Source: Peribacillus frigoritolerans | GTDB taxonomy: Bacteria > Bacillota > Bacilli > Bacillales > DSM-1321 | Assembly: GCF_001636405.1 (NCBI RefSeq) | Contig: NZ_KV440950.1 | Coordinates: forward strand, 4,258,778 to 4,322,777 | Length of the DNA stretch: 64,000 nt | Reading direction: 5' to 3' | Shown: positions 9,817 through 16,322 of the stretch, one piece after another | Layout: each line of letters begins with the position of its first letter | Numbering within the stretch: position 1 is the stretch's first letter | Notes under the pieces: model-generated | Told to the model about the DNA's origin: nothing | What the model saw: only the letters and a program-made list of their open reading frames with translations | The model's database searches: none | Position numbers and translations under genes: made by a program

Positions 9817-10690
9817 AACCGATATCCCCCATTTCATAAATGAATATCTCCTCAAGAGTAAGGGGGAGAATATCTAATATTTCTGGCTGAAACTGATTAA
9901 AATGCGATTTAATCATGGCTTCACAACCTTTAACGATACAAACGATCACGCTGCCGCGTCTTTCCTTGTTAAGGATTTGAATTCCGCGGTATAAACCATG
10001 GGGAATTTTATGTTTAAAGGCAATTTGCACTTTATGTACATCAGCTTTCAAGTCATTCAAAACCTTTTGGATAACAAGCTCACCCTTATGCAAAATCCCT
10101 ACATGATCGGCTAAATCTTCAATTTCCCGGAGATTATGGGACGATAGTAAAATCGTCATATCCCTTTCCGATACATCCTGAATCAACAACTGTCTCACAT
10201 TTTTTCGCATGACCGGATCTAATCCATCAAAAGGTTCATCCAATATTAGAACTTCCGGCATCGTCGAGAGTGCTAGCCAAAAAGCAACCTGTCTCTGCAT
10301 TCCCTTCGATAGTTTATGTATTTTATTTTGGACGGGTATCGGGAATACTTCCTGTAATTGATAGAAACGTTCATGATTCCACTCACTATAAATATGGCTA
10401 TAAAAACCTGCCATTTGCGTGATCGTATAGTTAGCCAGGAAATAAGGCGTATCAGGAAGGAAGAAACAACGATTTTTCACTTCACGGTTTTCAAACACAT
10501 ATGATCCATCAATAAGAACTTCACCTGCATCCTGTATCAGGTTGCCTGAAAGCATTTTTAATAGAGTCGTTTTCCCCGCCCCATTTGAACCTAATAACCC
10601 GAATATGGAGCCTTTTGGTATAACCAAGGTAACGTTTTTGATTGCTTCTTTTCCTTCATATAATTTACTCACCTTTTTTATTTCAATCAT
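9791..10690 (-). CDS. ABC transporter ATP-binding protein, YtrB-like
   Basis: 299-residue ABC ATPase. Walker A is GSNGAGKTT (residues 35-43), the signature LSKGMQRQ lies near 128 and Walker B VLILDEPFDGLDP near 155, followed by the H-loop SSHNLREIE. The signature motif is degenerate (LSKGM for LSGGQ), as in YtrB-type exporters. The C-terminal 80 residues form an accessory domain. Its ATG overlaps the stop of the GntR regulator by 4 bases (ATGA), and its 3' end overlaps the permease. It powers export or antibiotic-stress signalling through the neighbouring permease. Confidence 0.85.
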   Translation of the reverse strand: MIEIKKVSKLYEGKEAIKNVTLVIPKGSIFGLLGSNGAGKTTLLKMLSGNLIQDAGEVLIDGSYVFENREVKNRCFFLPDTPYFLANYTITQMAGFYSHIYSEWNHERFYQLQEVFPIPVQNKIHKLSKGMQRQVAFWLALSTMPEVLILDEPFDGLDPVMRKNVRQLLIQDVSERDMTILLSSHNLREIEDLADHVGILHKGELVIQKVLNDLKADVHKVQIAFKHKIPHGLYRGIQILNKERRGSVIVCIVKGCEAMIKSHFNQFQPEILDILPLTLEEIFIYEMGDIGYVIQNNLV

Positions 10691-11073
10691 GAATCCCCCC
10701 CCTTTGCCAATGGACTGATTTCCTTTATTATTCTATAAATTTCACGTTTATCGATTCCGATATACAGAGCTTCAGCGAGTACCTTTGAAAGCTCGTTTCT
10801 AATCTCTTCTTCTTTCAATGAATTTTTGAAGGATTTAGGAGGTGCCACGAAATTCCCTTTGCCTGGTAAGGTATATATAAACCCGTCAGACTCAAGCTGC
10901 TTGTACGCTTTCTGGATCGTATTTGGATTGATGGTCAACTCCTGAGCCAATATTCGTATGGATGGGAGCTGATTATGTTCCTGTAAAACTTCATTGATCA
11001 TTAATTCCTTTAACTTATCCATCAATTGCTCATATACCGGCTTTCCACTTTGAACATCCAACTCAATCATCAT
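10687..11073 (-). CDS. GntR-family regulator, YtrA subfamily
   Basis: About 129 residues: an N-terminal winged helix (PVYEQLMDKLKELMINEV...LAQELTINPNTIQKAYKQLESDGFIYTLPGKGNFV) with a short C-terminal dimerisation tail, the architecture of the YtrA subfamily. YtrA-type proteins repress their own ABC-transporter operon until cell-wall-targeting antibiotics induce it. The start is set at ATG 11073, right after AAGGAGG; a second ATG three bases on has better spacing and is equally possible. A perfect palindrome at 11093-11113 in its promoter is the likely autoregulatory site. Confidence 0.85.
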   Translation of the reverse strand: MMIELDVQSGKPVYEQLMDKLKELMINEVLQEHNQLPSIRILAQELTINPNTIQKAYKQLESDGFIYTLPGKGNFVAPPKSFKNSLKEEEIRNELSKVLAEALYIGIDKREIYRIIKEISPLAKGGDS

Positions 11074-11092
11074 GAACCCTCCTTGCAATGGG

Positions 11093-11123
11093 TGTATTAC
11101 ATCTCCTAATACAGTACATTATA
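11093..11123 (-). promoter_or_regulatory. promoter and palindromic operator of the ytr-like operon
   Basis: Perfect inverted repeat TGTATTA-N7-TAATACA (11093-11113), immediately downstream of a minus-strand TATAAT -10 box (rc at 11118-11123) and about 20 bases before the regulator start. The position fits steric repression by a GntR dimer. The -35 is poor. Confidence 0.6.
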
Positions 11124-11249
11124 AAACAATATCTTCCAATTTAAAACCAATTTAATACCATTTTCAAACAATACTCGCTTTCATTTTGTTTAACAAGACT
11201 TACAGCAGGGAAGTAATGATAGTAAGAATGAATAAAGGAGTTGTTTTCA

Positions 11250-11666
11250 TTGAAACCATTATATACAGCTACAGTTACCGTACACGGTGGTCGTGAAGGA
11301 CATATTAAATCAGAGGACGGGATTCTGGATTTCGATGTGAGGTCACCGAAGGAATTAGGTGGTTCCGGTGAGCGCGCCACAAACCCTGAACAGTTATTCG
11401 CAGCCGGTTACGCGGCATGTTTTGACAGTGCCTTGAATCTTGTACTGCAAAAAGAAAAGAAAAAGGTCGATACGTCCGTGACGGCAAATGTAACGATCGG
11501 TAAAGATGAGGAAGACGGCGGTTTTAAATTGGCTGTTAGGTTGGATGTTTCGATTCCCGACCTAAGCAGGGAAGAAGCCGAAGACTTCGCCAAAAAAGCA
11601 CACATGACCTGCCCCTATTCAAAAGCAACACGCGGAAACGTCGATGTCACCTTGATTTTGGTATAA
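11250..11666 (+). CDS. organic hydroperoxide resistance protein (Ohr)
   Basis: 138-residue OsmC/Ohr-family peroxidase that reduces organic hydroperoxides with lipoylated or thiol reductants. Both redox cysteines are present: C57 in GYAACFDSAL and C121 in HMTCPYSKATRGN. The conserved NPEQLFAAGYAAC segment is intact. The start is TTG 11250 (MKPLYTATV), nine bases after AAAGGAG; the in-frame TTG at 11241 touches the ribosome binding site. No ohrR regulator gene is adjacent and I see no clear OhrR operator, so OhrA versus OhrB cannot be settled. Confidence 0.92.
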   Translation: MKPLYTATVTVHGGREGHIKSEDGILDFDVRSPKELGGSGERATNPEQLFAAGYAACFDSALNLVLQKEKKKVDTSVTANVTIGKDEEDGGFKLAVRLDVSIPDLSREEAEDFAKKAHMTCPYSKATRGNVDVTLILV

Positions 11667-11675
11667 CGTTTAAGC

Positions 11676-11718
11676 AAGGGACTGGATACGGCATCAAGGC
11701 CGGCTCCAGTCCCTTTTT
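11676..11718. terminator. bidirectional terminator
   Basis: Stem AAGGGACTGGA/TCCAGTCCCTT with an 18-base loop and a T-run, between the convergent ohr and MFS genes. Confidence 0.8.
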
Positions 11719-11719
11719 C

Positions 11720-13036
11720 TTATTTCACTTCTTCCAATCCCTTCAGTTTCAAAAGAAAGCCAAGACCTATTATCGCCATGATGATCAATGACCCTAATGC
11801 CATCCGGCTCGCCAATGTACCGAGGTCATGGAATATCAACGTTATCGTTCCATATAATAGCGGACCGATTATTGAAGAGACTTTTCCAGAGAATGCAAAT
11901 AGTCCAAAAAATTGCCCCCTCTTCTCATCTGGAGTCAATTCAATGATATACGTCCGTGATGTCACCCACATCGAACCTAGCGAAATGCCGAACATACTCC
12001 CTGCAACCCAGAACCAAATGGCGGTTTGTGCGAAGACCGCTATAAATAATGCGACCAAGAGCAGAACCCCCACATACGTAACAGCCAGCCGCGGTCCCTT
12101 CGACTGCGTGACGTATCCAAACAGAAAAGATCCGGCAATGCTCGATACTGTCGATACCAGGTATAGCAAAATGAATCCACTGGAGGAAAATCCAACAACA
12201 GTCTTGGCATATACGGCCATCATGCCGATAGTGGTAGCAATTGCATCATTTAAAAAGAAATAAGCAATCATGAATGTAAAAACCGATCGATAGGAGCGCA
12301 TCTCTTTAAATGTTGTTTTAATTTCCTTATAACCTGATAAAAAAGGTTCTTTCGCTTTTTGCTGTTTTGGAGACTCTTTTAAAAAAAAGAATAAGGGAAG
12401 GGAAAAAACCAGAAATAAAATGGCCGTGGGTATGAAGGCTTCATGTGAACTCCCTTTACTTATGAATGGATAGATTGACAGTCCAACCAACGTTCCAAGG
12501 TAGCCTACCGCCACGCCAAATCCTGATATTAGCGGCAATTGCTGTTTCGTGCCTAAATCACTCATCATCGTATCATAGAAAACCAGACTCGAATGATAGA
12601 AAAACTTTGCTATCACAAATAAAAGAATGACGATCGCCAAGGAAACGGGAATGCCCAGAATCTTTCCATCCAACGGCGTCCCCCCGAATACCCCCATTAA
12701 AAATGTACATACAACGGAAATGAGTGTGAAAATCATAATGTATTTTTTCATTTTTCCCGTTCGATCGATCATGACACCGAACAGCGGGGAAAACAAAACG
12801 AGAAACAAACTGGCAATCGCATTAGCGTAGGAGATGAAGGTACTCGCAATCTGATCAAGAACGGCATTTTCCCCAATCTGTTCCTGGAGGAAGAATGGAA
12901 AGAAAATCGTATTGATATTAGAAGAAAAAATCGTATTGGCAAAATCGTAAAACGCCCAAGAGAGAATGGGAAGGGAAAAATATAAACCAAAATTCCCCTT
13001 CCATTTTTTAGACTTCGGTTTCACCTGCAATTCCAT
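11720..13036 (-). CDS. MFS transporter, UMF1 (Atg22-like) family
   Basis: 438-residue polytopic membrane protein with about 12 hydrophobic segments. The N-terminal signature SWAFYDFANTIFSSNINTIF is typical of the UMF1 family of the major facilitator superfamily (Atg22-like in fungi). The MFS loop motif GVMIDRTGKMKK lies between TM2 and TM3. Fungal relatives export amino acids from the vacuole; the substrate of bacterial members is not established. It stands as a single-gene unit with a convergent terminator. Confidence 0.82.
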   Translation of the reverse strand: MELQVKPKSKKWKGNFGLYFSLPILSWAFYDFANTIFSSNINTIFFPFFLQEQIGENAVLDQIASTFISYANAIASLFLVLFSPLFGVMIDRTGKMKKYIMIFTLISVVCTFLMGVFGGTPLDGKILGIPVSLAIVILLFVIAKFFYHSSLVFYDTMMSDLGTKQQLPLISGFGVAVGYLGTLVGLSIYPFISKGSSHEAFIPTAILFLVFSLPLFFFLKESPKQQKAKEPFLSGYKEIKTTFKEMRSYRSVFTFMIAYFFLNDAIATTIGMMAVYAKTVVGFSSSGFILLYLVSTVSSIAGSFLFGYVTQSKGPRLAVTYVGVLLLVALFIAVFAQTAIWFWVAGSMFGISLGSMWVTSRTYIIELTPDEKRGQFFGLFAFSGKVSSIIGPLLYGTITLIFHDLGTLASRMALGSLIIMAIIGLGFLLKLKGLEEVK

Positions 13037-13213
13037 CTGCTTTCCCTCCTTATTGGTACTTAAATTATATGTATTCCATACCTTTCCAATAAATCCTTTA
13101 AGTCGGATTATAACATTGTGTAAAACATGATTTTTTCCTGCCTAACATGTAATATTATGAAATGAGACTGTCCTGCTAACTTTTAATCATTGTGCCTGAT
13201 AGGAGTGTGAAAG

Positions 13214-14035
13214 ATGACCGTATTTTTTCTTATTATCGTGATAACCATGCTTGTCCTGTTCGCTCTCTACGATAAAAGATCAAAAAGAGATTTCCCTGAA
13301 AGCTTAATAAAGCAGCATTCCCCCCTTAAAATTGGACATCGAGGTGCATCTGGATATTGCCCCGAGAATACAATGGCATCTTATAAAAAAGCCATTGAAT
13401 TGGGTGCTGATTTCCTGGAAGTGGATATCCACCTCAGTAAAGATGATGTCCTTGTGGTTCATCATGATCCCACCTTGGATCGAACCACAAACGGCAAAGG
13501 GAACCTCCGTGATTACACGGCAGCCGAGTTAAAGGAACTGGATGCAGGAAGCTGGTATCATACTCGCTATAATAACGAAAGGATACCTTTACTAAGTGAG
13601 GTATTGGAGAATTTCGGGTCTGAGGTCGGAATTTTAGTCGAATTGAAACACCCCTCTGCTTATCCCGGGATAGAAGAGAAACTTGCCGAAGAATTAGGTG
13701 AATTCCAAGAATGTTCAACAAGTAAAAATAAGATAATGGTTCATTCGTTCGATATGGATTCCATGAAAAGGTTTCATCAATTAATGCCGGACATACAAGT
13801 GGGCGTTTTGATAAAACGGCGAATCAATGACCAAAAAATAAAAGAGATTGCCGAGTTTGCATCATTTTTGAATCCAAAACAAACGATTTTGAGTACGAAG
13901 CTGCAAAAGCGAATCCAAAAGCACGGGATGAAAGTATTTACATGGACCGTCAACAATAAAAAACAAATACACATGTTCAAAAGGATGCAGGTAGATGGGA
14001 TCATTTCCGATTTTCCGGATTATTTTTTGGATTGA
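13214..14035 (+). CDS. glycerophosphodiester phosphodiesterase, membrane-anchored
   Basis: 273-residue GDPD-family enzyme that hydrolyses glycerophosphodiesters to glycerol 3-phosphate and an alcohol. An N-terminal membrane anchor (VFFLIIVITMLVLFAL, residues 3-18) precedes a TIM-barrel with the catalytic block GHRGASGYCPENT near 42 and metal-binding VDIHLSKDD...HDPTLDRTTNGKG. WTVNNKKQIHMFKRMQVDGIISDFPD near the C terminus is also characteristic. The anchor suggests action at the outer face of the membrane, for example on lipid or teichoic acid turnover products. A terminator-like hairpin follows only after an inserted repeat at 14100-14349. Confidence 0.9.
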   Translation: MTVFFLIIVITMLVLFALYDKRSKRDFPESLIKQHSPLKIGHRGASGYCPENTMASYKKAIELGADFLEVDIHLSKDDVLVVHHDPTLDRTTNGKGNLRDYTAAELKELDAGSWYHTRYNNERIPLLSEVLENFGSEVGILVELKHPSAYPGIEEKLAEELGEFQECSTSKNKIMVHSFDMDSMKRFHQLMPDIQVGVLIKRRINDQKIKEIAEFASFLNPKQTILSTKLQKRIQKHGMKVFTWTVNNKKQIHMFKRMQVDGIISDFPDYFLD

Positions 14036-14097
14036 ATCTTTGAATGATAAGTGATAACTAGTTCTTTACACGGTTCAGGGTGAGACCATTCCGAATC

Positions 14098-14349
14098 CCT
14101 TTTAAAATTCCCTTTGAAATTTTGATTAAAGGTTAAGAACAAAAGACTGTAGGCAAAAACATAGTTGATTGGAGCGGGTGTTCGAGACTCCTGCGGGAAT
14201 AGCGGGTCCAAGGGAGACCCCACAGGCGCAAGTGCGCCGAGTCCGGACCGTCCGCGGAAAGCGAGTGCCCTACGTTCCAATCAACGTCCAAATTTGTATA
14301 AGCAAAAAAAATGTAGACAAACTCGATTTTCATCGAGTTTGTCTACATT
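14098..14349. repeat. GC-rich hairpin element, copy A (IS1182-derived, MITE-like)
   Basis: The left part (14098-14140, TTTTAAAATTCCCTTTGAAA and onwards) closely matches the left end of the IS1182-type remnant at 29058-29096. A GC-rich core follows (GAGACTCCTGCGGGAA near 14182, then AGACCCCACAGGCGC and CCGCGGAAAGCGAGTGCC), ending CAATCAACGTCCAAAT. The right end is the hairpin TAGACAAACTCGA...TCGAGTTTGTCTA. The same core recurs near 30200, 48130 and 48350. There is no coding content; short frames here are accidental. Confidence 0.75.
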
Positions 14350-14352
14350 CTG

Positions 14353-14391
14353 AACAATCCGCAAATGCGGATTGTTTTTTTTTTTTAATAA
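14353..14391 (+). terminator. terminator downstream of the phosphodiesterase gene
   Basis: Hairpin AACAATCCGC/GCGGATTGTT followed by a run of 12 or more T on the plus strand. The hairpin repeat sits between the gene and this terminator. Confidence 0.7.
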
Positions 14392-14843
14392 CAATGAAAG
14401 TATTGTATTTCATGCGCGTCCGTCCCATAATAGGCCCATCGCTGTTGACTTCGTCTCCAACGATAACCTGCCACTGAATTATATCCGACATATGTTGGGT
14501 AAAACCAAAATGAACGGCCATTCTTAAGCCAAATATACGTATGTTTGTATAAGCACCCTTTCATTGACCCAGTGTCCATTGCCTTATACATTCCTTCATG
14601 AAGTTGTGGAGTGAATAATGGCGGAGCTATATGAGGCGGTCCTCCTCCGTGCGGCGGCCGAGGCGGTGGCTGGCCCCCTCCGTAAGACGGACCAGGCGGG
14701 CCAGGAGGAGTCCTTACATCCATCATCTGATTCTCTAACGGATATGCTCCTGCCATGAAATGATTGCCCATATTTCGGAGATGTGCATTTCGTTCATTAC
14801 CGTTATGGTCGTTCTGTTGATTGAATGAATCGTATGGTTTCAT
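14385..14843 (-). CDS. hypothetical Pro/Gly-rich protein with aromatic C-terminal domain
   Basis: 152 residues, not recognised. Residues 1-42 are polar (QQNDHNGNERNAH), 43-75 form a Pro/Gly-rich stretch (PPGPPGP, GGGQPPPRPPHGGG), and 80-152 form a compact Tyr/Trp-rich domain (GCLYKHTYIWLKNGRSFWFY...RWAYYGTDAHEIQYFHCY) with two Cys. There is no signal peptide or membrane segment. The layout resembles small surface or spore-coat-associated proteins of bacilli, but that is inference. The start follows AGGTGAAAAGGT. The gene is alone on the minus strand, back to back with the mifM-like leader. Confidence 0.6.
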   Translation of the reverse strand: MKPYDSFNQQNDHNGNERNAHLRNMGNHFMAGAYPLENQMMDVRTPPGPPGPSYGGGQPPPRPPHGGGPPHIAPPLFTPQLHEGMYKAMDTGSMKGCLYKHTYIWLKNGRSFWFYPTYVGYNSVAGYRWRRSQQRWAYYGTDAHEIQYFHCY

Positions 14844-15136
14844 ACCTTTTCACCTCATAATTTGAACTTCCATTTATCCGTATGTAGACGAATGACCATT
14901 TGTGCAACCTTTGCTCTGAACAGTCTCGAATTTGATTTCAATTTGATCTATTTTTGAAATTGATGCATCAGAAAATATTCCCTGTTTATTTTTTGAAAAA
15001 ACCCCTATATTTTTTAGCTTTCTTGCCCTAGAATTGATATAGTGTTGGTAATGATTTAAATATGGTCAAAAGTCATTTCAGGCCCTAAATCATTTTTGGA
15101 CAAATTTTCTTATCTTGGAAAAAACGAGGGATTCCT

Positions 15137-15424
15137 ATGTGGGAATTATTATTAGAATTCGATTATCAAACCGTTCGCCATGCGGTATGGGCAGGTTACT
15201 TATTTACCTTTGTCTTTCCACTGGCCGCGTTTTACTTCTTAAATAAAAAGCAATCGCTCTTGAATGATAAATATCAAGCTTCCGTTCATACAGATAAAAG
15301 TAAATCCCCTGTTCATACAGGCAGCACCTTTGACTGGCGCGGTGCACAGCGCTTTTTCACCTTTATCAGGCAAAAAGATTCACCAGATGATTCCGATGAG
15401 CCAAGCCTCCTTCTAGTTGTTTAA
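15137..15424 (+). CDS. mifM: MifM-like membrane-insertion sensor / regulatory leader of yidC
   Basis: 95 residues. A short N terminus (17 residues) is followed by one transmembrane segment (about 16-35), KK at 37-38 (positive-inside, so C terminus in the cytosol), a polar linker, and a C-terminal tail QRFFTFIRQKDSPDDSDEP followed by SLLLVV. B. subtilis MifM is also 95 residues, has one N-terminal membrane segment, precedes yidC2, and stalls its own translation through a tail of the form RIxxWI...SP...DEED..SLLL unless it is inserted. The R-F-x-T-F-I-R, S-P, D-E and SLLL positions align by eye; the Trp and Met-Asn of the B. subtilis arrest motif are absent. The stop codon lies in the loop of a hairpin that masks the yidC ribosome binding site. 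Start: ATG after GAGGGATTCCT. Orthology is inferred from context and architecture as much as sequence. Confidence 0.75.
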   Translation: MWELLLEFDYQTVRHAVWAGYLFTFVFPLAAFYFLNKKQSLLNDKYQASVHTDKSKSPVHTGSTFDWRGAQRFFTFIRQKDSPDDSDEPSLLLVV

Positions 15425-15444
15425 ACATTAACAATTCGAGGAGG
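15406..15444 (+). promoter_or_regulatory. hairpin sequestering the yidC Shine-Dalgarno
   Basis: CCTCCTT (15406-15412, inside the last codons of the leader gene) pairs with GAGGAGG (15438-15444), the yidC ribosome binding site. The stem continues with AGTTGTT (15415-15421) against AACAATT (15430-15436), leaving an 8-base loop that contains the leader stop codon. It has 14 pairs, two of them G-U, with a 2x1 internal loop. A ribosome paused near codons 85-89 would cover the left strand and free the yidC start. Confidence 0.75.
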
Positions 15445-15452
15445 AAATTATA

Positions 15453-16238
15453 TTGAAGAAGAAAAACATGTTTTTAATTGCCGTCCTATTTTTGGCAACG
15501 ACCCTTTTGACTGGTTGCTCAGCAGCAACGAGCGGTCCATTTCATACTGCATTGGTTAACCCCATGACAAAAATGCTGGAATTCAATGCTGGTTTATTTA
15601 ATGGCAACTATGGTTTAAGCATCATCATGATGACATTTTTGATTCGCCTTGTTTTGCTACCACTGACTGCCAAACAATACAAGACACAGCTTAGCATGAA
15701 GACGAAGATGAATGGGCTGAAACCGGAAATGACAGCAATCCAGCAGAAAATCAAAGAGACGAAAGATCCTGCTAAACAAAAGGCCCTTCAGCAGGAAATG
15801 ATGCAGCTTTACCAAAAACATGGAGTCAATCCTTTAAACATGGGCTGCCTGCCGCTCTTAATTCAAATGCCGATCCTAATGGGCTTTTATTATGCGATTC
15901 AAGGTTCCCATGAAATTGCGACCCATAGTTTCCTTTGGTACAGCCTAGGTCAGCCGAATATTGCCATGGCGATAATCGCTGGTGTCATTTATTACTTCCA
16001 ATCGGTCATTTCCGTGAGACAAATGCCGGAAGAACAGCAGAAACAAATGAAGATGATGAGCTTGCTCTCACCAGCAATGATTTTATTCATTTCTTTCTCT
16101 GCTCCTGCTGCATTGCCACTATATTGGTCAATCGGTGGTATATTCATGATTGTTCAGTCAATCGTGCTTCAACGAATATATAAAAAAGACCATGCCGCTG
16201 TCCCGGCTGCAAATGAAACGGTCATGAAAAAAAGCTAA
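15453..16238 (+). CDS. yidC: membrane protein insertase YidC (YidC2/YqjG type)
   Basis: 261-residue YidC/Oxa1/SpoIIIJ-family insertase. The lipoprotein signal peptide MKKKNMFLIAVLFLATTLLTGC ends at lipobox cysteine C22. Membrane segments follow, with the hydrophilic-groove region SIIMMTFLIRLVLLPLT (conserved Arg), a cytoplasmic coiled hairpin (KMNGLKPEMTAIQQKIKETKD...) and NPLNMGCLPLLIQMPILMGFYYAI. It inserts membrane proteins alone or with Sec. The start codon is TTG, with a strong GAGGAGG that is buried in a hairpin formed with the end of the upstream leader. This and the lipoprotein form support the inducible second copy (YidC2) rather than the rnpA-linked housekeeping copy. Confidence 0.92.
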   Translation: MKKKNMFLIAVLFLATTLLTGCSAATSGPFHTALVNPMTKMLEFNAGLFNGNYGLSIIMMTFLIRLVLLPLTAKQYKTQLSMKTKMNGLKPEMTAIQQKIKETKDPAKQKALQQEMMQLYQKHGVNPLNMGCLPLLIQMPILMGFYYAIQGSHEIATHSFLWYSLGQPNIAMAIIAGVIYYFQSVISVRQMPEEQQKQMKMMSLLSPAMILFISFSAPAALPLYWSIGGIFMIVQSIVLQRIYKKDHAAVPAANETVMKKS

Positions 16239-16260
16239 TCCACTTGGATTAGCTTTTTTC
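16228..16260. terminator. bidirectional terminator
   Basis: Stem AAAAAGCTAATCC/GGATTAGCTTTTT directly after the yidC stop, between the convergent yidC and cphA genes. Confidence 0.9.
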
Positions 16261-16322
16261 GTACTTTCATTTTCCACTTACTCTGGAAAGCGATGGTATT
16301 TCCAGGGTGAGATCACTTTGTT

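Noticed and set aside
11141-11249. OhrR operator before ohr
   Set aside because: I looked for a TACAATT-AATTGTA type palindrome and found none that was convincing.
14020-14477. Several overlapping short frames in the 14.1-14.4 kb region
   Set aside because: They are created by the GC-rich hairpin repeat; similar frames appear in the other repeat copies and none is protein-like.
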